From assembly GCF_013036045.1 (NCBI RefSeq), contig NZ_WTPX01000035.1, positions 1-36,132 of the forward strand: a DNA stretch of 36,132 nt, read 5' to 3'. The notes beneath the pieces are model-generated. The model saw only the letters and a program-made list of their open reading frames with translations, did no database searches and was not told where the DNA came from. A program made the position numbers and the translations under genes. This DNA is from Alienimonas chondri (GTDB taxonomy: Bacteria > Planctomycetota > Planctomycetia > Planctomycetales > Planctomycetaceae). This document shows positions 26,594 to 35,500 of this stretch, piece by piece (position 1 is the first letter of the stretch; each line of letters opens with the position of its first letter).

Positions 26594-29059
26594 TCAGCCG
26601 TCCAGTTCGATCAGCTCCGGCCGGGCGGTGGAAGCCTCGATCTCCGCGATCGCTTCGCGGACGAGCTTCGCCTTCTCCAGGCTCAGCTTGCGGGGGAAGT
26701 TTTCTTCCTCGGTCTCGAAGTAGACCGCCGCCGCTTCGAGTTCCGGGATGACTCGCTGGGCGTGGGCGCCGTAGCGGGTGAGGAGGTTCAGGATCGTCAC
26801 GATCCGCTTCTGGCTGCCGTGCTGCTTCTGGCCGCGGACGTATTCGGCGAGCAAGTCGATGCCTTCCTCGATGCGATGCTCCGCGAACAGTTCCAGCCCG
26901 GCGGTTTGGATGCCGTCGGCGAACATGATCCCGCTGGGCGCCGGCGTGGCGATCGCCTCGCGGATCGCCGGCAGCAGCGGGCGGAGTTCTTCGAAGCTCA
27001 GGTTTCTGTAGATCGACGAGAGGTTGCCGCGCGCCCGGCCGTCTTCGTTCTGCAGGCTGAGTCGCACCGCCTCCCGCAAGGCATCACGGTCCACGCCCTC
27101 CAACGAGCGACTGAGCAGCCCCCCGCGGCTGGCGAACAGGGCGCCGGCGAGATACCGCTGCTCCATCGCCCGCGGGTCGCCCTCGGGATCGTGAACGGCG
27201 AACCGGGCGAGCAGCGCCGGGACCGCGGAGCGGGCCGGATCGCCGATCCCGGCGAGCGCCTCGGCGGCGAGGATTCGCAGCCACAGGTCGTCCGCCTGAA
27301 GCGCCTCAATCAGCCGCGGCACCGCCTTGGCCCCGCGGCCGCGTTGCAGCTTCAACGCCTGCGCGGCGCCGTACCGGGCGTGCAGATCGGGCGCATCGAG
27401 CAGCGCGACCAATTCGTCGGAGACGTCCGCCTGACTGCGGCCCAGCGCGATCGCGGCCCGCTCGCGGACCGTCGGCGACCAACTGGCCAGCCGGTTCAGC
27501 AGTTCCTCCGTGCTCAGACCGTCGTAGAAGCTGTCGCGGTCGGCGTTTGACCAGCCGCGGCCGGCGTCCACCAGCGCCTCGGCGGTCGCCCGGTCGATCG
27601 GGTCGGCGGCGCGGTCGCCGCGTCCGGTGAAGACGGTGCGGTCCGTCCCCTGCAAATAGCCGAGCAGGTACAGGCCGGTGCAGTCCCAGTTGCGATAGGT
27701 CTGCGGCCGGGCGCCGGGGGCGCCTTGATAGAGGAACGACCCGTCCCAGCGGCGGGCGAGGTCGTACCGCCAGGCGGATTCCTCCAGCCACGCGCCGGTC
27801 GCCTGCGGGCCGAGCCGGGCGACGGAGGGCAACGCCCAGAGCGTGTTGAAGTACGGGCCGGTGTGACCGACGTCGCGCTCGGGTCCGTGGGAGGCGACGG
27901 CCATGCGGGCGAAGTAATCGGCGGCGGCTTCGTCGCCGAGGCGGTCGAACAGAACCGCGGCCATACCGTTCTTGCCGTTGTCCTCATGCGTCTGAATCCA
28001 CGGCCGATGGTCGCCGTAGGGGATGGCGCCCTTGCCGACGTAGAACCGCAGGAAGCGTTCGCTTTTGGCGATCGCCTCGTCCAATCCAGCGACCTCCGCG
28101 TCGGGTTCTTGGGCGAGGGCTTCGCGGGCGAGCACGAGGGAGAGCGTCAGCGGGATGCCCGGGGCGTTCATCATGCCGTAGCCGCCCAGTCGCTTCGCGC
28201 CTGTCGGGGAACGGGGATCGTCGCGGACGAAGTCGTGGCCCCAGGAACCGACGACGCTCTGGCCGTCGACGATCATCCGGGTCATGCGTTTGAGATCCGC
28301 GGCGACGGTTTCCGAATCGCCCGTGGCGAGCAGGTACTCGGCCAGAAACAGATTCACATAGGCGTATTGCCAGGTCCGCACGCCGGAGGGTTGGGCGTAC
28401 TCGGCGAGGATCGTCGCCTGTTCCTTCAGCAGCGGGAGATCCCGTTCGTCGCCGATCGCCAGCAGGGCGAGGGCGTTGAGGGAGCGGGCGATGATGTGTC
28501 CGCCGGCGGGGTCGCGACGCATCGTTTCGAGGAGCGTTGCGCGGCCGCGGTCCACGATCTTCGCGGATTTGGGGCAGTCGAAGGGGGCGGTCGGGCTGTA
28601 GCTCCCCATGACGGGCAGGCGGAGTTCCACTGTCTTTGTGTCGCCGTCCCGCCACCGCAACAGGACGAGCCGACCGCCGTTCGCATCGGTCTCCGCGGCG
28701 GTGATCGCCTCGCCGAACAGCACGCGCGGGTCGCCGTCGAAGGGTTTTGCCCCGACGCCGCCCTGTCCGACGCCGAGCAGCACGTCGTCGACTTTGATCA
28801 CGCCGTCGGCGGGCGAGCCGGCGTCCACCTGCGTCACGCGGATCTGCCGGGCGTCGGTCGTTTCCAGCTTCCGGCTGAACATCCAACCGCGCAAGCCCGT
28901 CGGGCCGAGGTTCCAGTCCTGCGTCCAGCCGTCGGGGATCGGATCGCCGGCGGTGAAGTCCGGGGGGGCGATCTCCCCCGCCGGCGGGGCGGCAATCGCT
29001 TGTGACGTCAGCGGAGCGATCGCCCACAGGGCGACGGCGAGGCGGAGCGAACGCGGCAT
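26594..29059 (-). CDS. DUF6288-like secreted protein with PDZ, alpha-toroid and HEAT regions
   Basis: The 821-aa protein starts with a signal peptide (about 1-23, cleavage after AIA). The opening APPDFTAGDPIPDGWTQDW and NLGPTGLRGWMF match the planctomycete DUF6288 family. A PDZ-like segment (about 75-150: IRVTQVDAGSPADGVIKVDD) is followed by an alpha/alpha-toroid region like that of prenyltransferases and terpene cyclases (about 180-470: GSWGHDF, GGYGMMNAPG, RRWDGSFLYQG), then HEAT repeats (about 505-620: SPTVRERAAIALGRS, WLRILAAEALAGIGDP). No catalytic residues are known for this family, so the activity is undefined; the toroid may bind a glycan or lipid (inference). It is separated from the upstream minus-strand operon by a clear terminator and probably has its own promoter in the short gap 29060-29082. 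Confidence 0.87.
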   Translation of the reverse strand: MPRSLRLAVALWAIAPLTSQAIAAPPAGEIAPPDFTAGDPIPDGWTQDWNLGPTGLRGWMFSRKLETTDARQIRVTQVDAGSPADGVIKVDDVLLGVGQGGVGAKPFDGDPRVLFGEAITAAETDANGGRLVLLRWRDGDTKTVELRLPVMGSYSPTAPFDCPKSAKIVDRGRATLLETMRRDPAGGHIIARSLNALALLAIGDERDLPLLKEQATILAEYAQPSGVRTWQYAYVNLFLAEYLLATGDSETVAADLKRMTRMIVDGQSVVGSWGHDFVRDDPRSPTGAKRLGGYGMMNAPGIPLTLSLVLAREALAQEPDAEVAGLDEAIAKSERFLRFYVGKGAIPYGDHRPWIQTHEDNGKNGMAAVLFDRLGDEAAADYFARMAVASHGPERDVGHTGPYFNTLWALPSVARLGPQATGAWLEESAWRYDLARRWDGSFLYQGAPGARPQTYRNWDCTGLYLLGYLQGTDRTVFTGRGDRAADPIDRATAEALVDAGRGWSNADRDSFYDGLSTEELLNRLASWSPTVRERAAIALGRSQADVSDELVALLDAPDLHARYGAAQALKLQRGRGAKAVPRLIEALQADDLWLRILAAEALAGIGDPARSAVPALLARFAVHDPEGDPRAMEQRYLAGALFASRGGLLSRSLEGVDRDALREAVRLSLQNEDGRARGNLSSIYRNLSFEELRPLLPAIREAIATPAPSGIMFADGIQTAGLELFAEHRIEEGIDLLAEYVRGQKQHGSQKRIVTILNLLTRYGAHAQRVIPELEAAAVYFETEEENFPRKLSLEKAKLVREAIAEIEASTARPELIELDG

Positions 29060-29082
29060 GGCGGCGGAGGAGGGAGGGGCGA

Positions 29083-29120
29083 AAACGAAAACGCCCCGCG
29101 AGCATCGCTCGCGGGGCGTT
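29083..29120 (-). terminator. Rho-independent terminator
   Basis: A 14-bp GC-rich stem (29090-29103 with 29107-29120) closes a 3-nt loop and, read on the minus strand, runs into TTTTCGTTTTCG. It lies 47 nt after the stop codon of the membrane/coiled-coil gene (29167) and just before the DUF6288 start at 29059. This is the best intrinsic terminator in the window and defines the end of the sigma-factor operon. Confidence 0.75.
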
Positions 29121-29166
29121 CGGGTGCGACTCAGACGGTTCGACTGGGAGGCTCAGACGGCGGCGC

Positions 29167-30726
29167 CTACTTCGCCGCGTCGATCTCCGCTTGGTCGGCG
29201 GCGTTGGGGCGGATCGCTTCGAAGTAGTCGCGGATCAGGCGGCGGTGACCGAGGGGGATGTCCTCCGATTCCAACACCTCTTCGGACCGCTTCTGGTACT
29301 CGGAGTACCGCTCCGAGTAGCCGCGGCGGGCGGACTCTTCGCCCTCGGGGCTGTTGGTGGTTTCGTACTCGCTGGGACCGTCGCCGGCGACGCCGGTGAT
29401 GTCGTCGCGGTTGCGGTTCCCGCCCAGGCCGGTCGCCGGGTCGTCGATGTTGCCCGCGGTCTTCATGCCCCAGGTGTTCTTCGGGCTGTTCGACCGCTTG
29501 CCCTGACCGAGCGCCGTGCTGTTCTTGCTGCCGTTGCACTTCCCGCCTTCGCACAGCTTCGAGCCGCAGGCGGAACAGGCGGACTTCGACAGGCAGGAGG
29601 AACACTTCGATTTGCACTCGCTGAGCCGGTCCAGCTTCTTCCGCAGCGACTGGGTCAGGGCCTTCTGAAAGGCGCTTTGCTTGAGCAGCGAACTGAGCTT
29701 CTTCGCCCCCGCGGAGGTCTTGGAGGAATCGCCCTCGCTCATGCCGTCGGCCATCTGGCCGGTGGCCTGCGACATCTGACCCATCCCGCCGTCGGACATC
29801 TTCTTGGCGGCCTTCTTCATCCGCTCGGCGGCGGCTTTCCGCTCGCGGCGGGGGGCGTTCTCGGGGGCGACCTGCTCCAGCTCCTCGGCGGCCTTCTTCA
29901 GGTCGTCCGCCTTCAACGCTTCGGACACCGGCGCCAACGCCTCGGAGGCTTCCATCGCGGCGGCGAGCGATTGCATGTTCGCCGTGACCGCGGCGGCGTC
30001 GTAGTCGGCCCGCTGGCGGATCGCTTCTTCCATCCGGGACAGTTCGGCGAGCGCCTCGCGGGCGTCGGTCTCCGGTTCCTTCAGGCGTTCGGCGTGCTCG
30101 CGGAGTTCCGCGATCAGCTCCTCGATCTCCGGCGAGGGGGCCTCGGCGTTCTCCTCTTCGAGCTTGTCGATCTCCGCCTCGACCTCCGCGGCGATGCTCA
30201 GCAGATCCTGGTCGGGACCGCTGATCTCCGCGGCGGCCTGCCGCGGGGCCGGGAACAGGGCGAGACCCAGCACGGCCGCGGCCAGCGCCGAGCCGAGCGC
30301 CAACCGGCGGGTCGGACGGAACGGCACGACCTGCTTCGGTTCGACGGAGGCGAGATGAGCCTCCGCGTCGGCCCGCTGCAGCGCCGTCCACGGCGAATCG
30401 CCGGCCGGCAGCGACAGGGCCGTGGTCGCCCGATCCTTCAGGCCGTAATGCGCGTCGACCGCTTCGGCGGCGTGGTTCAGGCCGTTCGTTTTGAGCAGGC
30501 CGGCGAGGGCGCCGAGGATCGGCCCCGCGGCGAGTACGGCGATCGCGATCCAGGGGGCGATCGTCGCGACCCCCAGCAGGTTCGCCGCCCCGAGCGCCGC
30601 GGCGACCGCGGCGCTGGGCAGCAAGCCCCACGCGGCCCAACGACCGGCGCGGGCCAGCCGCTGCCGGGACCGCACCGGGGAGAGACCCTGTTCCAGCGAC
30701 GAGCGAAGCGAACCGTGGTCGGCCAT
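29167..30726 (-). CDS. Membrane/coiled-coil protein with cysteine cluster, DUF4175-like N-terminus
   Basis: From ATG at 30726 the product has 519 aa. Two hydrophobic segments (about 30-50 and 52-77) are followed by AAEAVDAHYGLKDRATTALSL, which resembles DUF4175-type membrane proteins, and a third hydrophobic stretch (about 142-162). A long charged coiled coil follows (about 170-290), then a Met/Gly/Ser-rich region. Seven cysteines then fall within about 27 residues (about 371-398: CKSKCSSCLSKSACSAC and on), which could bind metal or form disulfides. The C-terminus is hydrophilic. No enzyme motif is seen. Alternative starts exist at 30741 and further upstream to 30861, but the latter would overlap the 71-aa gene. 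The gene is the last of a probable operon with an ECF sigma factor. Function unknown; an envelope sensor or anti-sigma role is only a hypothesis. Confidence 0.8.
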   Translation of the reverse strand: MADHGSLRSSLEQGLSPVRSRQRLARAGRWAAWGLLPSAAVAAALGAANLLGVATIAPWIAIAVLAAGPILGALAGLLKTNGLNHAAEAVDAHYGLKDRATTALSLPAGDSPWTALQRADAEAHLASVEPKQVVPFRPTRRLALGSALAAAVLGLALFPAPRQAAAEISGPDQDLLSIAAEVEAEIDKLEEENAEAPSPEIEELIAELREHAERLKEPETDAREALAELSRMEEAIRQRADYDAAAVTANMQSLAAAMEASEALAPVSEALKADDLKKAAEELEQVAPENAPRRERKAAAERMKKAAKKMSDGGMGQMSQATGQMADGMSEGDSSKTSAGAKKLSSLLKQSAFQKALTQSLRKKLDRLSECKSKCSSCLSKSACSACGSKLCEGGKCNGSKNSTALGQGKRSNSPKNTWGMKTAGNIDDPATGLGGNRNRDDITGVAGDGPSEYETTNSPEGEESARRGYSERYSEYQKRSEEVLESEDIPLGHRRLIRDYFEAIRPNAADQAEIDAAK

Positions 30727-30844
30727 GGGAGAGGCGGGCATGAAGAGGAGGGGGCCGCGGATTGTAACGAGTCCGCGGTTGCACGGGGGTGAAAGAAACA
30801 GCTCTCGGATCGACGCATTCTTCCAAGGACCCCGGCTCTCGAAC

Positions 30845-31060
30845 TCACTGCGATTGCACAACTTTCGCTCTCGCCTCCTCTAGAAGTGCTTTGTAATCCG
30901 ATCGGAAAAGTTCGGGAAGCGTGTTTTTAAACTGTGCCTGAATCTCCCAAACGACGGCCCGCTCGGCTTCATGATCGAAAGAGAAGTTGCCCTTCTCTTC
31001 CTGCTCGGTCAGCCACTCAAACAGGACCAACGCCTGGGCGTCTGATAAAGAGATATTCAC
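30845..31060 (-). CDS. Small conserved-type hypothetical protein (71 aa)
   Basis: A 71-aa acidic-to-neutral protein starting with GTG at 31058-31060. It opens with MNISLSDAQALVLFEWLTEQEE and ends with DYKALLEEARAKVV, a pattern I recognise from small uncharacterised bacterial proteins with an alpha-helical fold. There is no signal peptide or membrane segment, so it should be cytoplasmic. An ATG at 31077-31079 in the same frame is followed by a TGA four codons later, so the GTG is the only workable start; no Shine-Dalgarno is evident. It lies 58 nt after the sigma factor gene and 118 nt before the membrane/coiled-coil gene, all on the minus strand. Function unknown; its composition, sharply different from antisense noise, supports it as real. 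Confidence 0.78.
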   Translation of the reverse strand: MNISLSDAQALVLFEWLTEQEEKGNFSFDHEAERAVVWEIQAQFKNTLPELFRSDYKALLEEARAKVVQSQ

Positions 31061-31118
31061 GCGGTCAGGAGGTGTTCATGCTGAAAGGTTTGTCTTCTCC
31101 GAATCGCGTCATCGATGC

Positions 31119-31754
31119 TCACTCGACGCCGAACGCTTTCAGGTCCGCGTCTCTCAACTTCGACGCCTCCGCGGCGGCCTTCAGTTTGCTGACGGCGAAG
31201 TATTTATGATTCGCGACCGCCTGCTCCGTGATCGACAGGCGTTCGGCGACCTCTTTGTTTCGCATGCCGGCGACGAATAAGAGTTCGCAGCACATTAAAC
31301 GTTCCCACTCGCCGCCCTGCTTCCAACCGGCGATGAGGTCGCGGAGGGCGGTTTGCAGCAGGGCCGCCTGGGCGTCGCGGCCCTCGCGGCTGCGGGCGAT
31401 GCTGCTGGCGACCCGCGCCCGGCCGGCCGGCTCGCGGCCGGAGGAGCTGTCGCCCCGCGAGGAGGGGAACAGCGGCACCGTCGGGCGACGGCCTTCTTTG
31501 CGAAGGGCGTCCGTTAATTTGTGAGCCGTGATGGCGAACAGCCACGCCTCCAGCGATTGCGTCTCGTCGTAGTTCGGCAGGCTGACGAGGAACCCCAAGA
31601 ATGCCTCCTGCACGACGTCCTCCGCCCGCGCCCGGTTCCGCAAGCGGCTGTCCGCAAAGGCCAACAAGCGCCCTTCATAGCGAGCGATGAACTCCTCCCA
31701 CGCCCCGGAGTCCCCGGAACGCACGCGGTCGATCAACAGGCGGTCGGCGTCCAT
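31119..31754 (-). CDS. ECF-type RNA polymerase sigma factor
   Basis: The 211-aa protein has the two-domain layout of extracytoplasmic-function sigma factors. Region 2 covers about residues 10-85, with RAEDVVQEAFLGFLVSLPNY (region 2.2) and AWLFAITAHKLTDALRKEGR (regions 2.3-2.4) that recognise the -10 element. A Ser/Arg-rich linker (about 90-120) follows. Region 4 (about 135-200) has the helix-turn-helix MRNKEVAERLSITEQAVANHKYFAVSKLK for the -35 element. The ATG at 31752-31754 is the first in-frame start. It is the first gene of a likely minus-strand operon with a 71-aa protein and a membrane/coiled-coil protein; no classical zinc-binding anti-sigma factor is adjacent. Regulon unknown. Confidence 0.94.
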   Translation of the reverse strand: MDADRLLIDRVRSGDSGAWEEFIARYEGRLLAFADSRLRNRARAEDVVQEAFLGFLVSLPNYDETQSLEAWLFAITAHKLTDALRKEGRRPTVPLFPSSRGDSSSGREPAGRARVASSIARSREGRDAQAALLQTALRDLIAGWKQGGEWERLMCCELLFVAGMRNKEVAERLSITEQAVANHKYFAVSKLKAAAEASKLRDADLKAFGVE

Positions 31755-31821
31755 GACAGGGCGGAGGGGAGAATCGAACCGGGCGCGAGTCTAGGGACAT
31801 CGATCGTCCCCGTCTCGTTCT

Positions 31822-31983
31822 CCCCTCTCCCTCAGGGAGAGGGGCCGGGGGTGAGGGTGAGCGATTTCTCACCCGCAGGCGTTCGTAGAGCGATGCACAG
31901 AAGAGCGGCAGGACCGTGAACGGCGGCCGTTCGGTTCCAGCCCCCTCACCCCCAGCCCCTCTCCCCCAAAAGGGGGCGAGGGG
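31822..31983. repeat. Composite inverted-repeat element, copy A
   Basis: Left unit: a perfect 11-bp palindrome (31822-31832 with 31834-31844) followed by a C2-G5 tract and gtgaggg to 31857. Right unit: the inverted form, beginning at about 31943, with its own 12-bp hairpin (31956-31967 with 31972-31983, one mismatch). Between them lies a variable core holding a 7-bp hairpin (31855-31861 with 31868-31874). The whole measures 162 bp. It fills much of the 383-nt gap between the sigma factor start and the small secreted protein (31755-32137); no gene is seen in the rest of the gap, which must hold both divergent promoters. Confidence 0.88.
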
Positions 31984-32137
31984 AGTACGAAACGAGCGGC
32001 TGCGCGTCTTTCTGAAAATACCTCTCGAAACGTGAGAAGCAGTTCGGCGGGGGCGTCGTATCGCTCCGCGAGGGGGCCGAACGCTCCCCGCTTTTCAACC
32101 CTCGCCGCTCTCGGCTCCCCCCAACGAACACGTCCCC

Positions 32138-32419
32138 ATGATCGCCCGCCTGCTCTCCGCCGCCGCCCTCGCCGCTGTGTTGGCCGTTCCGCAAGTCGCC
32201 TCCGCCGGCGGTTGCTCCGGCGGGTCCTGCTACGACTCGGGATACAGCGACTACGAACCCTGCCGCTACGAGTGGGTCACGAAGTACCGCATCAAGATCG
32301 TCACCCGGCACAAGCACGTGGTGAAGTACGACCGCTACGACGAGCCGTACCTCGCGAAGGTGCCTTACCTCGCCAAGGTCCGCGTGCCCTACCGCGTGCG
32401 GGTGAAGGTTTGTCACTGA
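32138..32419 (+). CDS. Small secreted Tyr/Lys/Arg-rich protein
   Basis: The 93-aa protein has a clear signal peptide (about 1-23, cleavage after ASA), leaving a mature chain of about 70 residues. The mature part begins GGCSGGSC, has further cysteines in EPCRYEW and at VCH near the end, and is dominated by alternating basic, aromatic and valine residues (KYRIKIVTRHKHVVKYDRYD). A short internal repeat is visible in YLAKVPYLAKVRVPYRVRVKV. The alternating pattern suggests beta strands, and four cysteines could form disulfides. The charge suggests binding to polyanions or the cell envelope (inference). No family is recognised with certainty. No Shine-Dalgarno precedes the ATG at 32138. It stands between composite repeat copy A and the DUF1549/DUF1553 gene. 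Confidence 0.75.
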   Translation: MIARLLSAAALAAVLAVPQVASAGGCSGGSCYDSGYSDYEPCRYEWVTKYRIKIVTRHKHVVKYDRYDEPYLAKVPYLAKVRVPYRVRVKVCH

Positions 32420-32526
32420 GGACCGATCCGACGACGGCCGATCCGGCGGCGGCGGGGCGGTAAGATGGCACGCGGCCGATGGGTCGCCCCATTCGCCCCC
32501 CGCCGTCGTCTCGTTTCGGTCGTTGT

Positions 32527-35500
32527 ATGTCGAGGACGCCTTCGCCTGTCGCAGCCGCCTCCGTCGGATTGGCGCTGCTCCTCGGTCTGTGCGGCGGGCC
32601 GTCGTTCTCGCTCGGCGAGGAACCGGCTGACCCGGCGCCGAACGAAACCGCGCCGGCGGAGGCCGTCTCCTTCAACCGCGACGTGCGGCCGATCCTGTCG
32701 GACCGCTGCTTTCACTGTCACGGGCCGGACGCCTCGAATCAGGATTCCCCCTTCCGGCTCGATACGCGGGAGAACGCGACCGCCGACCTGGGCGGATACG
32801 TCGGCGTCGCGCCCGGCGATCTGAAGGGCAGCGAGCTGCACGCCCGCATCCATGCGGACGACTGGTCGAAGATGCCGCCGGCGGACTCGAACCGCACGCT
32901 GACCGACGCCGAACGGGACATCCTGGACCGCTGGATCGAAGCCGGCGCCCCCTTCGAGGCTCACTGGTCGTTCCAACCGCTGCCGGACGCCGTGGCGGTG
33001 CCCGAGGCCGGCGGGGGATGGGCCGTCTCGCCGCTGGACCGGTTCGTCGCCGCGACCCATGCGGAGCGGGGACTGAACCCGGCGCCGCCCGCGCCGCCGG
33101 AGGCGTGGCTGCGTCGCGTGACGTTCGATCTGACCGGCCTGCCGCCGGCGCTGGCGGAGCTCGACGCGTTCGCTGAAGCCTTCACAACCGACCCGAAGAC
33201 CGCCCGGGCCGAGGCGGTGGATCGGCTGCTGGCCAGCGAGGCCCACGCCGAACGGCTGACGGCGGAATGGCTGGACGTGGCCCGCTATTCGGACAGCAAC
33301 GGCTATCAGCGGGACGATGCGCGGTTCGTCTGGCCGTATCGCGATTGGGTGTTGAACAGCTTCCGCGACAACAAACCGTACGACGCGTTCCTCACGGAGC
33401 AGCTCGCCGGCGATCTGTTGCCGAACGCGACGCCGGAGCAGCGCCTCGCGACCGCGTTCAACCGGCTGCACTCCTACAAGAAGGAGGGCGGCTCTCCGCC
33501 GGAGGAGTTCCGCGTGGAGAACGTCGCCGACCGCACGCACACCGCCGCCGCGGCGTTCCTCGGGCTGACGATGGAGTGCGCCCGCTGCCACGATCACAAA
33601 TACGATCCGATCACGCAGCGGGACTATTACGCGATGTCCGCGTTCTTCGCGAACGTGGAGGAACGCGGACTGATTTCCTTCTTCACCAGCGCCGTCCCCA
33701 CCCCGGCGATGAACTGGCCCAACGACGCGCAAGCCGCGGAGATCCACGCCGCCCGCTCGGCCGTGGAGGACCTCGAAGCCCGCTTGGAACGAGTGCGGAC
33801 GGAGGCGAACGATGACTTCGCCGCGTGGATGGCGAAGCGGGGTGAAGAACCTGTCTCCCCTCTCCCCTCTTTTAGGGGAGAGGGGCCGGGGGTGAGGGGA
33901 GAGGAACCGACCGCTGAACGTTCCGCGCCCGACAACTCTCCGGAGTCCTCTCAGCAAGCGAATGCGGGTGAGGGCTCGTCACCCTCACCCCCGGCCCCTC
34001 TCCCTCAAGGGAGAGGGGGGGACAAAACGCCGGGCCTCGTCGCCAGTCTGTCGTTCGAGGCGACCGCACCGCCGCCGGAGGGGGCGAAGCACGAGACCGC
34101 CGGCAATCTGACGCCGACGACGGGGCACGCCTTTCCCAACACGGCGGGCGCCGATGCGATTAGCCCGACGGCGAACGAACTAGTCGACGGCCGCGTCGGC
34201 AACGCGGTGCGACTCAATGGCGACGACGCCGTCGTGCTGCCGGGCGCCGGGCATTTCGAACGGCATCAGCCGTTCTCCTTCGCCCTATGGATCAAACCGC
34301 CGGAGCTGACCGAGCGCGGCGTGATCGTCCGCCGCTCTCGCGGCTGGGACGACGCCGGATCGGTCGGCTACGAACTGACGAAGCGGGGCGACAAACTCGC
34401 CGCCCGCATCGCCCACTTCTGGCCCGGCGACGCGCTCGGCGTGGAGACGACCGAACCGCTGGTCGCCGACCGTTGGACGCACGTCGCGGTCACCTACGAC
34501 GGCTCCAGCCGGGCCGCGGGGCTGCGAATGTTCATCGACGGCGAACCCGCCGCGATCCGCGTCACGGCGGACTCCCTCACCCGCACCATCGCCAAGTGGG
34601 GCGGCGGCTACCCGGATCTCGCCATCGGTTCGCGGTATCGCGACCGCGGCTTCAAGGACGGGATCGTGGACGAGTTCCGCCTGTTCGATCGCTCGCTGAC
34701 GCCGATCGAAGTCCGCGGGCTGTACGAACCGGGATCGACCGACGCCCTGCTCGCCAAGCCGGCCGAGACGCTGAACGAGGCGGAGCGGAACGCACTGCGG
34801 GCGTACTTTCTCGCGACGGTTCACGAGCCGACCCGCGAAGCCCGGGCGGCGCTGACCGCGGCCCGGGAGCGGCTCGGCAAAGCGGTCGACGCCACGCCGG
34901 CGATCACCGTGATGCGGGAGATGGAGACGCCCCGGCAGACCTACCTGCTCAACCGCGGCGCCTACGACCAGCCGGGCGAACCGGTCGACGCGGAGACCCC
35001 CTCGTTCCTGGCGCCCTTCCCGGAGGGCGCCCCCCGCAACCGGCTCGGCCTGGCGAACTGGCTGACGGAACCGAGCCACCCGCTGACGGCCCGCGTCGCG
35101 GTGAACCGCTACTGGCAACTGCTGTTTGGCGAGGGGTTGGTGAGCACGCCGGAGGACTTCGGCAATCAGGGGGCGCCGCCGTCGCACCCGGAACTGCTCG
35201 ATTGGCTCGCCCGGGACTTCGTGAACCACGGCTGGGACGTGCGACGGTTGCTGCGGCAGATGGCTCTCTCGGCAACCTACGCCCAAGACAGCGTCGTCAC
35301 CCCGCAGGCCCGCGACCGTGATCCCGAGAACCGCTGGCTGACCCGCGGCGGCGGCGCCCGGCTCTCCGCGGAGATGATCCGCGACAATGCGCTCGCCGTC
35401 AGCGGGCTGTTGGAGGAACGCTTCGGCGGCCCGCCGGCCAAGCCGTACGACGTGGCGCTGGCCTACACGCCGCTGACGCCGGACAAGGGCGCCGGCCTCT

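Noticed and set aside
29153-30826. Alternative minus-strand frame (557 codons) over the membrane/coiled-coil gene
   Set aside because: Arg/Gly-rich throughout; the neighbouring frame has membrane segments, a coiled coil and a sensible composition.
31065-31079. Four-codon mini-ORF (MNTS then stop) just upstream of the 71-aa gene
   Set aside because: Too short to support as a leader peptide; no regulatory codon pattern or attenuator-like hairpin was seen.
31822-31983. CRISPR-like array made by the repeated GC-tract units
   Set aside because: Units are inverted pairs, not regularly spaced direct repeats, and no cas gene is present.
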